DNA of 64,000 nucleotides, taken from NCBI GenBank assembly GCA_964017065.1, contig OZ024788.1, forward strand, positions 11,434,792 to 11,498,791, in the 5' to 3' direction. The notes beneath the pieces were generated by a model. That model made no database searches, was not told where the DNA came from, and saw nothing but the letters and a program-made list of their open reading frames with translations. Both the position numbers and the translations under genes were made by a program. Positions 32,230 to 41,529 of this stretch are shown piece by piece. Position 1 is the stretch's first letter, and every line of letters begins with the position of its first letter. The stretch is from Haliclona indistincta (Eukaryota > Porifera > Demospongiae > Haplosclerida > Chalinidae).

Positions 32230-32850
32230 TTACCTTCGTCGTTTAATCGTTCGTTCTGTTCATCGAGCTACGAAGGTCAGTCTACGCGTCGGCAAGGTTA
32301 TGAACATGATAAGCAATACAATGGCTTGCTGGATTTTGCTAAAGTTGTTTCGTTCTTGAATTATGGCTGGCCGAGTCACCTTGACTGCCATCCTAGACTT
32401 CTCTGACAACAAACCCCCCATAGTTGACTACCTAGGTACTTGCAGATTTCATCTAAACTGCTGGACAGCTCTGACGGTGGGTAGGCAAAAGCCTATCAAA
32501 GCCTACATGTAGCTAGCAGGTTGGCGCTATCGCTGCTCTATACCACGACCTAACACTACAATGTGCATCAAACGCCGAGGGTTTTGGGAAATCTGTTCTT
32601 CGTTCGTTCATTCATTCTGTCCAATGAGCTTCAGAGACAATCGCTCACTTACGAAACTATGGGTGAAGGTATGAACAGGCTTACGTAGCTCGACAATGGC
32701 TTGCAATTTGACTCGTGGATTTGCTAAAGTGCTTTCGTTCTTGAGTGCCACCGAGGTTTTTGTGAAATCTTTTCATTTATGAATATGAGCACTGTGGCTA
32801 TTTTAAATAATTCGACTGAACAGCATTACCCAGTGTGTGAACAGTCAATC
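32230..32850 (+). repeat. Repeat block Q, part beyond the transposon
   Basis: Continuation of the unit 3 copy of block Q (TTACCTTCGTCGTTTAATCG...). It matches 14935-15560 and ends near the zf-TRAF-like CAGCATTACCCAGTGTGTGA scrap. Confidence 0.65.
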
Positions 32851-33359
32851 AAATGTTATTAAGTAAATGAGCATCGCCCATTTTCACTTAAAGATTTTGT
32901 TGATAACGATCGCGATACAAGACATAGTCACTGGGTCGTCTGGAGCAAGCTAGTGTGCTGTAATCCTGCATCACTGCGTTGTTGACGTCAAGAATTCGCG
33001 CCAACTACTCAACAAAACAAACTTTTTGAAACTCGGTGCCAGCCAAAAATGGGTGTATTAACATCGATTTTTACCACACCTATATTGATTGTCTAAGGGA
33101 CCATTCTGTACACCATACACCAGCAAACTGAATATAAAAACTATTCTGAACTGCCAGCTGCATAAAATTATTGCCTATAATATTATCTAGTCTGAGTTCT
33201 GTGTAGAGTGTATCCTAATCTAGTCTGAGTCCTAACTATATACATCAATAGCATCATCAGCTACGTATGTATATCATAATAAGGGCTCTCCTATGCCTCC
33301 AATTTGATACAATTTGTGAGAAACACTACCATAGAATGCGCGTATCACTGTGTACTTAG

Positions 33360-33555
33360 GTCAACCTCCATTACCACCATATTACCACCATATGGCCTAA
33401 ATACATGTATATTTCCATAGCGGTAAGTTATGAAGGCTATTTGATCCACCAAAGATCCATGCCTCATAGCCAAGTCAATTAATTTATGACAAGAGAGGTC
33501 AATGGTATACTGATAGTGGCTGTTCCAACCCCATTCAACTTTTCACGATCATCAC
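33360..33555 (-). pseudogene. Antisense jacalin-like exon 3 fragment (unit 3)
   Basis: The minus strand reads LAMRHGSLVDQIAFITYRYG, then a stuttered PYGGN. Matches the scraps in units 1 and 2 and, more distantly, exon 3 of the lectin genes. Confidence 0.65.
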
Positions 33556-34206
33556 TACAAGATACATGTAAGAATAGAGTTTTAATAATAAGAGACTAAA
33601 GCTTGTGCGTGCTAACTTACTTGTAATTTGAATCATGCTGTGTTTGATTCCTTATTAGTAGCCGTCACTAGCCAGAATTTGGCTACATTAATGTTATGTA
33701 TATCAGTTTATCATGCTTCATAGATGCTCAATCAATTACCGACACTTGTGGGTAGCTATCCAGCCGGCATAGTCAATTTTTTATGTTAAGTCATTCAAGC
33801 TTTCTTATTACCATTATTATTTTTTTTCTGAGTGATTAATTTTAGCTGTAATTTTTATAGTGTTGATTAGACATGCTGACTCCTTTTCAGTGGATCAGAC
33901 ATGCATTGCTCAGTTCTGCTTCAGAACTTCTTTCAGTAGCAATCAATAACCACTATGAAGAAAGTGCACATGGACAATGATGATTAATGATGTAGTTGTC
34001 AGATCTGTAAAGAATACCGTATATTTCACTGTAGAAATTTTAGTGAAATACATGCGAAAATTTTATCCACGAATGTAGTAGCCCAATAGCGCTGATTCAC
34101 ATCTCGCGAAAATTTCCCGCTGTATTGTATGTATTAGCTAGGCTGTGTTTGTCAACAGCCATAAGCTCCTATAGGCCTGCTAGCTATGACTAATCCAGGA
34201 TGATAT

Positions 34207-35100
34207 TATTGCCGAGCGCCTTAGTTGCCGAGCGCCTTAGCGCGAGGCATGTAATCGCGGAGTACTGTGTCGAAATTGTATGTTTGTATATATGTCACGC
34301 TTAGGAATGCAATCAGTCCATATGGCGAGGCCCATACTGTAGTATTGTATGCGAGGGCCACGAGGGCAGCAATTGCAAGGCCCCGGGATTGCACGTTCTT
34401 ACTCGACGTTCTTTCATAACTCGACTACAAAATGGACGATTCGCCTTTCCATCTCGCTTTCCATGCATGATGAACCGCCCTCATCAGCGATACTGTGACT
34501 GATGCTGCAGCAAGAACCAGGGCTTTGGCGCGGGAGGGGAAGCGTAGACAGCGTGAACTTGAAGAGAGACACCACTGCTACTCGGTAAAAACATAATCCA
34601 GCGCTGTATTTACTCTCCATTTATTACAAATAATAGAGCAAACAGACTTTCACATCTTCGAATTCGTGAAAGGGCTAACAAAAGACTGTCTACAGAAACT
34701 GAAGAACAGGTTATGATTCTTGATTCAATGCTAAGACATTTCATGCTTATGACTCCTCCTTTTTCCCGGACACTGTTAAACTATGGAACCTGCTGATCAT
34801 GAGATTGTCCCTGCAGCAGATTGTCTCCGCTTCATCCCTCTCTGTTTTCAAGATATATATTTGTGGCTATCGATCTAATTTGATCTAGTAACTTATGTTG
34901 TTTGTCTTTTCTTTTGGTTGGTACCATGCATTATTATTATTAATGAATTTTATATCCGTGCGAGGCAAATACATGCTGTAAGTATACCTAGTTATCTATG
35001 GTTGAATCAGGAATAAGCCAAGGTCACTAGACTGCTCTGTCAATCTCTACTAACTCTATTCTTGCTGTGTGAAAAGTTAGATCTTTTTTAACCATGCTGG
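34207..35100 (+). mobile_element. Composite insertion with LINE-like 3' remnant
   Basis: Absent from units 1 and 2, which read straight from CCAGGATGAT to the GGTATATTGAAGACC block. The left part starts with two GCCGAGCGCCTTAG copies and a GCGAGGCATGTAATCGCGG head like that of the 58 kb array. The middle encodes basic, glutamate-rich scraps (AREGKRRQRELEE, RERANKRLSTETEEQ) of an unidentified element. Near 34760-34880 DTVKLWNLL and SVFKIYI match the C-terminal end of non-LTR reverse transcriptase proteins. No open frame spans it. Confidence 0.5.
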
Positions 35101-35234
35101 TGACACTCTGGTATATTGAAGACCTGCATGCAACCGATGAATATACAGGGAAATACATGTATATACAATATGTTTCCCTGAAGGTGCCTTTGATCTTTGA
35201 GGCTGCTATGCATGGTACAAGAGGATATTATAGC

Positions 35235-35415
35235 TACCTGTAAGTTTAGTAAGTGTCAGTAATTAATTGAGCATCTCAATGCAACACCATTAAATCATGT
35301 GCTTGATTCCTTATTAGTAGCCGTCATGCAGTAGCCGGAACTTGGCTACAAAGTTATGTAGATCAGTACATGTATACGTAGATGCTCAATTAATTACTGA
35401 CACTTGTGGGTATCT
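35235..35415. mobile_element. Palindromic MITE (full copy, unit 3)
   Basis: TAGCTACCTGTAAGTTTAGT is mirrored by CACTTGTGGGTA at the right. Same element as 17033-17204 and 22437-22605. Confidence 0.55.
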
Positions 35416-35487
35416 ATCCTGGCATAGTCAACTCTCTTTGTCAAGTCATTCAAGCCTTCTTATAACCATTATTATAAATTTTCAGAG

Positions 35488-36140
35488 TGATTTGTGAAAA
35501 GTCCCGTAATTAATTTTCAGACATTTTTATGGTTTTTCTTCTTCCTCTTCTATTATTCGTTTATATTTTCCATTAGTCCGTCCAATTCTCGAATACTGCT
35601 CTCCTGTCTGGTCTCCTTCCTCTTCCACACTCTCTTCTAAACTTGAATCTGTCCAGTCTTTTGCTTTAAATCTCGCCTCTAAATTCAATTCCGGCTCTAT
35701 TCCCTCTATTACTTCTTCTCATCCTATTTCTAGTCTCTCCTCTCACCGCAAAATTTCCAGTCTAACTTCTCTTCAAAATTTCCCACAACCCTTCTCACTT
35801 TCCTTGCTCCTCTATTCTCATAATATACCCCCGTCCTCCCTACCCCATTCGCTCCTTTGACCCTAACAACTTCCTATTTTTCCCGTTCCAGTTCCTTCTC
35901 TAAATCCTATTTTCCCTCTACAATTCTTCTGTGAAACTCTCTTGACTCCTCTATTAAGTCTTCTATCTCTGTCCAGTTTTCCTTTCAAGACATAATTTAT
36001 TAACAATCCCACTCCACCCCACCAAAAATAACTCATTACTGTCTACCATAAAAATAATAATATATTCGTATTTTATTGCTATTTATTTTTGCTCTCTATT
36101 AGCCACTGGCTATTGAGCTTTATGTTTCCCATAAAAAAAA
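35488..36140 (+). mobile_element. Non-LTR retrotransposon (LINE) 3' fragment
   Basis: This pyrimidine-rich insertion is absent from units 1 and 2. From about 35540 to the stop at 35858-35860 one frame reads LYFPLVRPILEYCSPVWSP and later LESVQSFA. This matches the conserved tail of LINE reverse transcriptases (LVRP.LEY.SPVW.P ... LE.VQR.A). The catalytic palm is missing, so it is a 5'-truncated copy as usual for LINEs. The remaining ~280 bp would be 3' UTR. Confidence 0.7.
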
Positions 36141-36759
36141 TTAATTTTAGCCATAATATGATAGTGTTGATTAGACTTGCTGACTTCTTTGTGGATCAGA
36201 CATGCGTGCTCAGTTCTGCTTCAGAATCTTTTTCAGTAGAAATCAACAGCCATGCACTCTGGAGAAGGTGGACAATGATAATTAATGATTTAGTTGTCAG
36301 ATCTATTTCGCAGTTACTGTAGAAAGTTGTCACGAATTACAGACTATTTGTGAAAATTTATCCGCGAACTATAAAAATAGCTAATTTACATCTTGCACAT
36401 TCGCGAAAATTTCTTCTGCGAACATTTCCTGCTGTACGGTATGTGTTTGTCAACAGCCATTAGCTCCTATAGGCTTGCTATCTACGACTAATCCAGGATG
36501 ATTCTCATTGAATCACTCCGGAATACTGAAGACCTGCATGTTGTGAGTCAGATTTAGTGGATGTTACGGTAAATTGAATAACTATAGCTACCTGTACGTT
36601 TAATACACCGTAAGTGTCAGTAATTAATTGAGCATCTGTGATGCATGATCTACTGATCTACATAACTTTGTAGCCAATTTCCGGCTACTATAATAACACA
36701 AGCACCTGATTCAATAGTGTTAATTTTAGATTCCAATAGGATCATACCAACTGATAGGG

Positions 36760-36767
36760 TATATAAG
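36760..36767 (+). promoter_or_regulatory. TATA box of lectin gene C
   Basis: TATATAAG followed by GCAGCTCAGCATCACTAGCT, 72 bp upstream of the ATG, as in copy A. Confidence 0.7.
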
Positions 36768-36838
36768 CAGCTCAGCATCACTAGCTCAAGACACCAACGA
36801 TCACAAGTGACTCAAGAAATTCATAGAATCTCGAAAGA

Positions 36839-37576
36839 ATGGCTTTTCTTGTTCTTATTGCTGTCCTTGGTGTTATAGGCACCTCAATGTCGTCTCCTGT
36901 TACTTTTCCTACGGAGGATCAATTGTCTAGTATCTTTTCTAAGCTAGGCTGGAGTCAGGAAGAAATGGTGAGAGCATTGGCCAATGAAAATGTGACCTTC
37001 AGCAGTGATGCCAGAATGACAAGGTGCTGAAAATATAGATACAGCAACAATAATTGTGTCTGTTTTATAATAATTATAGTGCTTGTTCTGAAACTGGCAC
37101 AATTGGTGGAGGAGGTGGTGGATCATTCAATGATCCTTGTGAATCATCAACCAGGATTGTTAGGATCGTGGTTAATGCTGGTACTGTGTTTCACACCTGT
37201 TCTAATTGTCTCCGATCACTTGAAGTAACATACAGGTATGGGCTAGAGATTTAGTTTGTACCTCACTCTATTCTTATCTAGTAATGGCGTAAAGAAATTC
37301 CACGGCCAGAAGTATGATTCCGGTTCAACAACCTCTGTTGTTGATCTTTCTGATTATGATTTGGTTGGAATTGCTGTGAGGTCTGGATCCATCATTGATC
37401 AAATAGCATTCGTTGGAGTAAAGAAGTGTGGTGGAGGACTACGTGTATTTGGACCATACGGTAGTGTTGGAGGAACACGTCTTGGTTTCTTGATGGCAAA
37501 GCCGATAAAATCATTCTACGGCGGTGCAGGAGCTGGAGTTGATCGAATTGGAGGCAGAGGAGTGCCAATCATGTAA
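36839..37576 (+). CDS. Secreted jacalin-like lectin C, 211 aa, three exons
   Basis: Exons 36839-37023, 37080-37235 and 37282-37576; introns of 56 and 46 nt match copy B almost base for base. Signal peptide, N-V-T sequon linker and jacalin-type beta-prism domain as in copies A and B, ending RIGGRGVPIM. Stop and AATAAA overlap. The half-MITE in its promoter has an extra ACACCG compared with copy B. The high identity to B across exons and introns argues for recent duplication or conversion, and the three open copies for maintained function. Confidence 0.8.
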
Positions 37577-38024
37577 TAAACAATATAACCAGCTGTAATT
37601 TTTGTATACCTGCATGCTGCTGTTTATATTAGTTAGTTACTTGCTAGGTCAAGTTATTCATGCATACACTATAAGGATTATTCATACATGCAGACTGTAT
37701 ATGAAGAATTGGTTATAAAAATTATATGACAAAATGCGTGGAGTGCTAGCTTGATAGTTGAGAGGAAGGCATAATAGGCCCACTGTGTGGACCAGGTAAC
37801 AATCAGCATTGAAGTATGGTGATTCTCAAGGCAGTAAAACTGTAATCATGCACATTAATTTTGGAGTGCTGGATTCCACAGTTCAATTGGCTGTTAGTTG
37901 GTCAAGCATCACTGAAACTTAATAATTTTTTTGTGTAATAAAATTAATATTATGATCATTCTGCTTGCTGTACCGGAAATATGTAAAATATCACAACTAG
38001 ACAACCCCGCCTTTTTGCTTGACA

Positions 38025-39590
38025 ATGGATTATGGAGTGGAAGAAAACTAAATTCCTATGCGAGCCAAAGCCCAAATATTGACTACCTCTGTCCTATCTG
38101 TTCTGATCTCCTCACAGATCCCTACTTGACAAAGACTGTGATCACCATTAGTGCCCCGAGTATCGCGAACAAGACGTCCTCACTGACAAACACTTGAACA
38201 AGCATCTGCAGCGACAAGTGAATAGCAGCATTACCCTGTGTGTGAAATGTTCCCCGTTGAATGCCCAAATGCAATGAACTGACCAGAACTCGCAAGTCAT
38301 CTTGAGGAGCAGTGTCCCCTCAAAGTGATCCAGTGTCCCTTCACCAGTGTAGGGTGCACTGTCCAGCTGCATGGAAGAACACGAGAATGATCTTGAAGTG
38401 ATACGTCAACATTTGAAAATGGCTAAAGCTCCTAAATCTACAAAGCAGCATGCAATGCCCATGCATGCAGTTGCTTCTAGCATTCTCACTACTAAACAGT
38501 TGCAGTATGTCTTTAACTTGCCTCCTTTAGAGTTTGTAATTGTAGATTTTATGAAGAAGAAGGCATGAGATATCATTGAATGGACCAGTCGTTCCTTCTA
38601 CTCACATCCACAGGGACATAAAGTTTGTCTTGTTGTTTATCCAAATGGAGCCTTTACGTGAAGACCACACACATGTCTTTTTTTGTTGGTATTTCTAATG
38701 ATGAGAAAGACAAAGATCAACCTCCTCAAGATACTGATAGTGTGGTTGAGTTAATCAACTGGAGAGGAAACAAAGCAAAGTACGAAATAACATAATTATT
38801 TCAGTCATAACCAACGCTTCAGCAAAGGAAACGTTATTATGTCACCAATGTGTAGTATGTTCATTCCTCACTCGTCTCTCTCCTACAACAGTACCACTAA
38901 CACTGAATACCTTCAGAATGACTGTGTGCGACTGAGAGTGAGCAAGGTGATACTCTACTCTACTGCTCTCCTCAACAAGACACCATCCTGGCAGGATCCC
39001 CACAATGGCTACTCAGTCACTGTACGAGTTCACATTGACTGAATTCACCAAACAGAAACAGTTCAACAGTATTCACCTTTTTACACTCACCAAGGCTACA
39101 AGATGTGCCTGGACATAAATGCCAATGGTTAAGGCAAAGGTACTCATGTTTCAGTCTTCCTTACTTTAATGGCAGGAAGTACGATAACCAACTGAAATGG
39201 TCTTTTGTTGATGATGAGATTCTTAACTGGAGAGAGAACAGACATTGCAGTAAAACCTTTCCAGTATTTGCCAGTAGTGGTATGTGAAAGTTAACATTGG
39301 AAAGGCAGCTGGATATTCCAAATTTATTTGTCACTCATATCTCTTCCATACGACCAAAGAAAATGAACCTGTAGTGAGTGAGTGTGTCAGTGAATGATGG
39401 AATCAAATGCCTTAGAATAGGAAATTGTCTGCATACATACATATGGTATGCATACAGGCACATTACATTGCACTATACAACAGCCGCACTAGCTAAGCAG
39501 ATGGTTACTCTAAAGATGGTTGTTTGCAACATAAAGTATTATTTACAAGAAGATCGTCTGGCGAGTGCGATTTAGAGTAAAAACGCATGT
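38025..39590 (+). pseudogene. RING-TRAF pseudogene, longest relic (unit 3)
   Basis: It begins like the unit 1 and 2 relics (early frameshift, RING-to-finger deletion). Beyond the junction point it continues with INWRG, the conserved HSSLSYNSTTNTEYLQNDC box (38869-38995), a second MATH domain (HIDxxHQGYK, then KWSFVDDEILNW) and a final LQEDRL at about 39543. Numerous stops and indels. It shows the full-length ancestor from which the unit relics were cut. The conserved box has stayed nearly identical to that of the intact genes while the surroundings decayed. Confidence 0.8.
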
Positions 39591-39696
39591 ATGATGACTT
39601 GTGTATATTCATTGTCAAAAACATTAACCATGCATGTTGAATTAGTTTTAATTTTTAAATTTACCGCTTTTATTTTGCACATGCGTATTAGTCACT

Positions 39697-39705
39697 GGCG
39701 GGAAA
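39697..39705 (+). promoter_or_regulatory. E2F-like site
   Basis: GGCGGGAAA (reverse TTTCCCGCC) fits the E2F consensus and lies about 80 bp upstream of the DNA polymerase epsilon-like start codon. Confidence 0.45.
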
Positions 39706-39779
39706 AGTGCAGTAACTCCGATCCGATCCACCTACTATTCTCAGCTGTTCGAAGGTGAAGCAGCAGAATCGAGAGCAAA

Positions 39780-39998
39780 ATGCAACTGGATGAGGAAACG
39801 GGGACGCCTTTGTTAAGAAACAGGTAGCGTCGAGACGAGAATTGAATTAAGTATTCTACTAGTGTCGAGTCGTCCCTGTTGTTGTGTAGAGATGAATTGG
39901 GTGGATTGAACCGCTACCAGAGGGCTCAGCGCTGTGACGAAATGGACAAGAAGTATGGCTACGAGAGACACGTGGAACCTGTCGAGAGGAAGGGCGCA
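39780..39998 (+). pseudogene. 5' fragment of DNA polymerase epsilon catalytic subunit gene (two exons)
   Basis: ATG 39780; exon 1 39780-39823, a 66-nt GT-AG intron, exon 2 from 39890. The joined frame contains GLNRYQRAQRCDEMDKKYGY followed by ERHVEPVERKG. It resembles the N-terminus of animal POLE (L.R..R.Q..D.MD..FGFER..EP.E..G), the segment just before the conserved GWL.NMHPT, which is missing here. After 39998 the sequence changes into TRAF relic. An E2F-like site upstream fits a replication gene promoter. Recognition rests on a short stretch recalled from memory, so it is tentative. Confidence 0.5.
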
Positions 39999-40004
39999 AA
40001 GAAA

Positions 40005-40395
40005 ACTAAAATATCACCACTTTCTAGTGAAGCTTGTACAACAATCGTCTCTATCCAACAACCTCATGGATGAATGTGTACATCTCAGAGTGAGCAAGGT
40101 GATACTCTACTCTACTGCTCTCCTCAACAAGACACCATCATGGCAGATTCCTCACAATGGCTACCAGTCACTACACGAGTTCACATTGATATCTCTAAAC
40201 TTATGAAGTTCAACAGCCTGTATCTTAGATCTGCTTTTCACACTTCTCAAAATGGATATAAATTCTGCAGCCTGTGTCAACGGTTTTCGTCTCAGCAACA
40301 TTTTAGTGATTTTTACAGTCATGGCCGGAGAATACGATAACCAGGTGAAATGGCCTTATGTTGGCAAGACTGATGTTGAACTTCTTAACAAGCTA
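40005..40395 (+). pseudogene. TRAF-like relic (MATH1 end plus MATH2)
   Basis: Follows the gene at 49236 most closely: LVQQSSLSNNLMDECVHLRV, then SKVILYSTALLNKTPSW, HNGYQSLHEFT and finally VMAGEYDNQVKWPYVGK.DVELLN, in three frames. Its 5' part is replaced by the polymerase epsilon-like fragment and its 3' end is cut near the MITE at 40431. Confidence 0.8.
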
Positions 40396-40430
40396 GATGA
40401 TTCTGTCAAATTCACTTTTCGTCACGTGTG

Positions 40431-40599
40431 CAGTTGTTTGCGAAGATCTTGCATAACGGAAGCGAAACCGGAAGTGTGACGCTGGCCAATCAGATTCACT
40501 TTTTGTCACGTGTACAGTTCAGTTAGTCACGCCTACGTGCGTTTGATTGGCCAACGTCATGCTTTCGCTTCCGCTATGCAAGATCTTCGCAAACAACTG
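40431..40599. mobile_element. Small MITE, 169 bp
   Basis: CAGTTGTTTGCGAAGATCTT at the left is inverted at the right end (AAGATCTTCGCAAACAACTG). The inversion extends with few mismatches about 60 bp inward to TGGCCAATCA/TGATTGGCCA. No clear target duplication. Confidence 0.65.
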
Positions 40600-40686
40600 T
40601 AAGGCCAGACTTTCAACCGGGGTCAAAATTCACGTGATAAAACTAAACCCAAAACCTTAAAAGCCTTCTCCTAACTGCGCAAAGTC

Positions 40687-40880
40687 GGGAGTGTCGTCCT
40701 AAACCAGGCCTTGGTAAGCCTAAGGATCGTCGGTCGGGTCGTCCTAAACCGGGCCTTCGGCCCTAGCTAAGCATAAGGATCGTCGGGAGGGTTGTCCTCA
40801 ACAGGGCCTTCGGCCCTAGCTAAGGATCGCCGGGAGGGTCGTCCTAAACAGGGCCTCTGGCCCTCACCAAGGATCGTCGA
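40687..40880 (+). repeat. GC-rich ~55-60-bp tandem repeat with hairpins
   Basis: About four imperfect copies of AAGGATCGTCGGGAGGGTCG followed by TCCTAAACAGGGCC, each containing GGGCCTTCGGCCC or a variant that folds into a short hairpin. The base composition stands out from the AT-rich surroundings. No coding capacity. Confidence 0.65.
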
Positions 40881-41529
40881 GAAATTAGCTACATGTACAG
40901 TGTTCCACACGAAGAGAGTAGAAAAATAGTTTTTGCACATTTTGCTTCATATCTCAGTAACTAATGATCCTACTGGCATGTTGCATGTATCATATTGATC
41001 CTCTATCCTTACTGAACACCCTGATTCATATGGCTTCAACTCACATGACATGGGCGTGGCGCAACATGGCGGGATATCGGACCCACTGGAAGGACAAGGT
41101 TAGGCAAAGAACTTTTGAGTTACTGGTAGTTAAGATTTCTTAACGCTGCATTAAAACCCTCACCCAGGGCGCCTACCTGTGGGCTGAGTGTTTTGCCTTA
41201 ACTTTCATTAGTTCGGCGTCAGGGAGCAAATAATAGCGTCCTCAGTCGACCGACCAAAAGCTTAGGCACGGGAAATCCGATTCTCTGGGAGTTAAGGGAC
41301 TACACGGCGAACTATAGAAACGGCTTGATTTGCGTGCTGTTTTTTCTGGCTAACCATCTAGTACTTCACAGCGACTTTACCAACTGCTGGGCGGTCCTAG
41401 GGTGGAGCTAGAGGGCCGAGGGACCCAAATGTTTTACGACATAGTTTTTCTTTAATTTAAAGGTAGCAACCAGGGTGGGTGGGAGGGGGGAGGGCGGGAA
41501 AGCGGAGCGGGTGAACTTTGCCTACCTCT

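Larger units (their letters stand above)
25233..38740 (+). repeat. Tandem segmental duplication, unit 3 (expanded by insertions)
   Basis: Same order as units 1 and 2: zf-TRAF scrap (25331-25560), lectin pseudogene F (26492), block Q (split by the 27094-32219 transposon), antisense scrap, MITEs, lectin gene C (36839) and RING-TRAF relic (38025). Insertions absent from units 1 and 2 are the transposon, about 34207-35100, and about 35488-36140. Being the last unit, its relic continues past the junction into the remaining MATH sequence. Confidence 0.75.

Noticed and set aside
39879..40206. Possible fusion gene of polymerase epsilon N-terminus and TRAF
   Set aside because: The polymerase frame stops at about 40073 and the TRAF pieces lie in other frames, so no continuous product is visible without unseen splicing.
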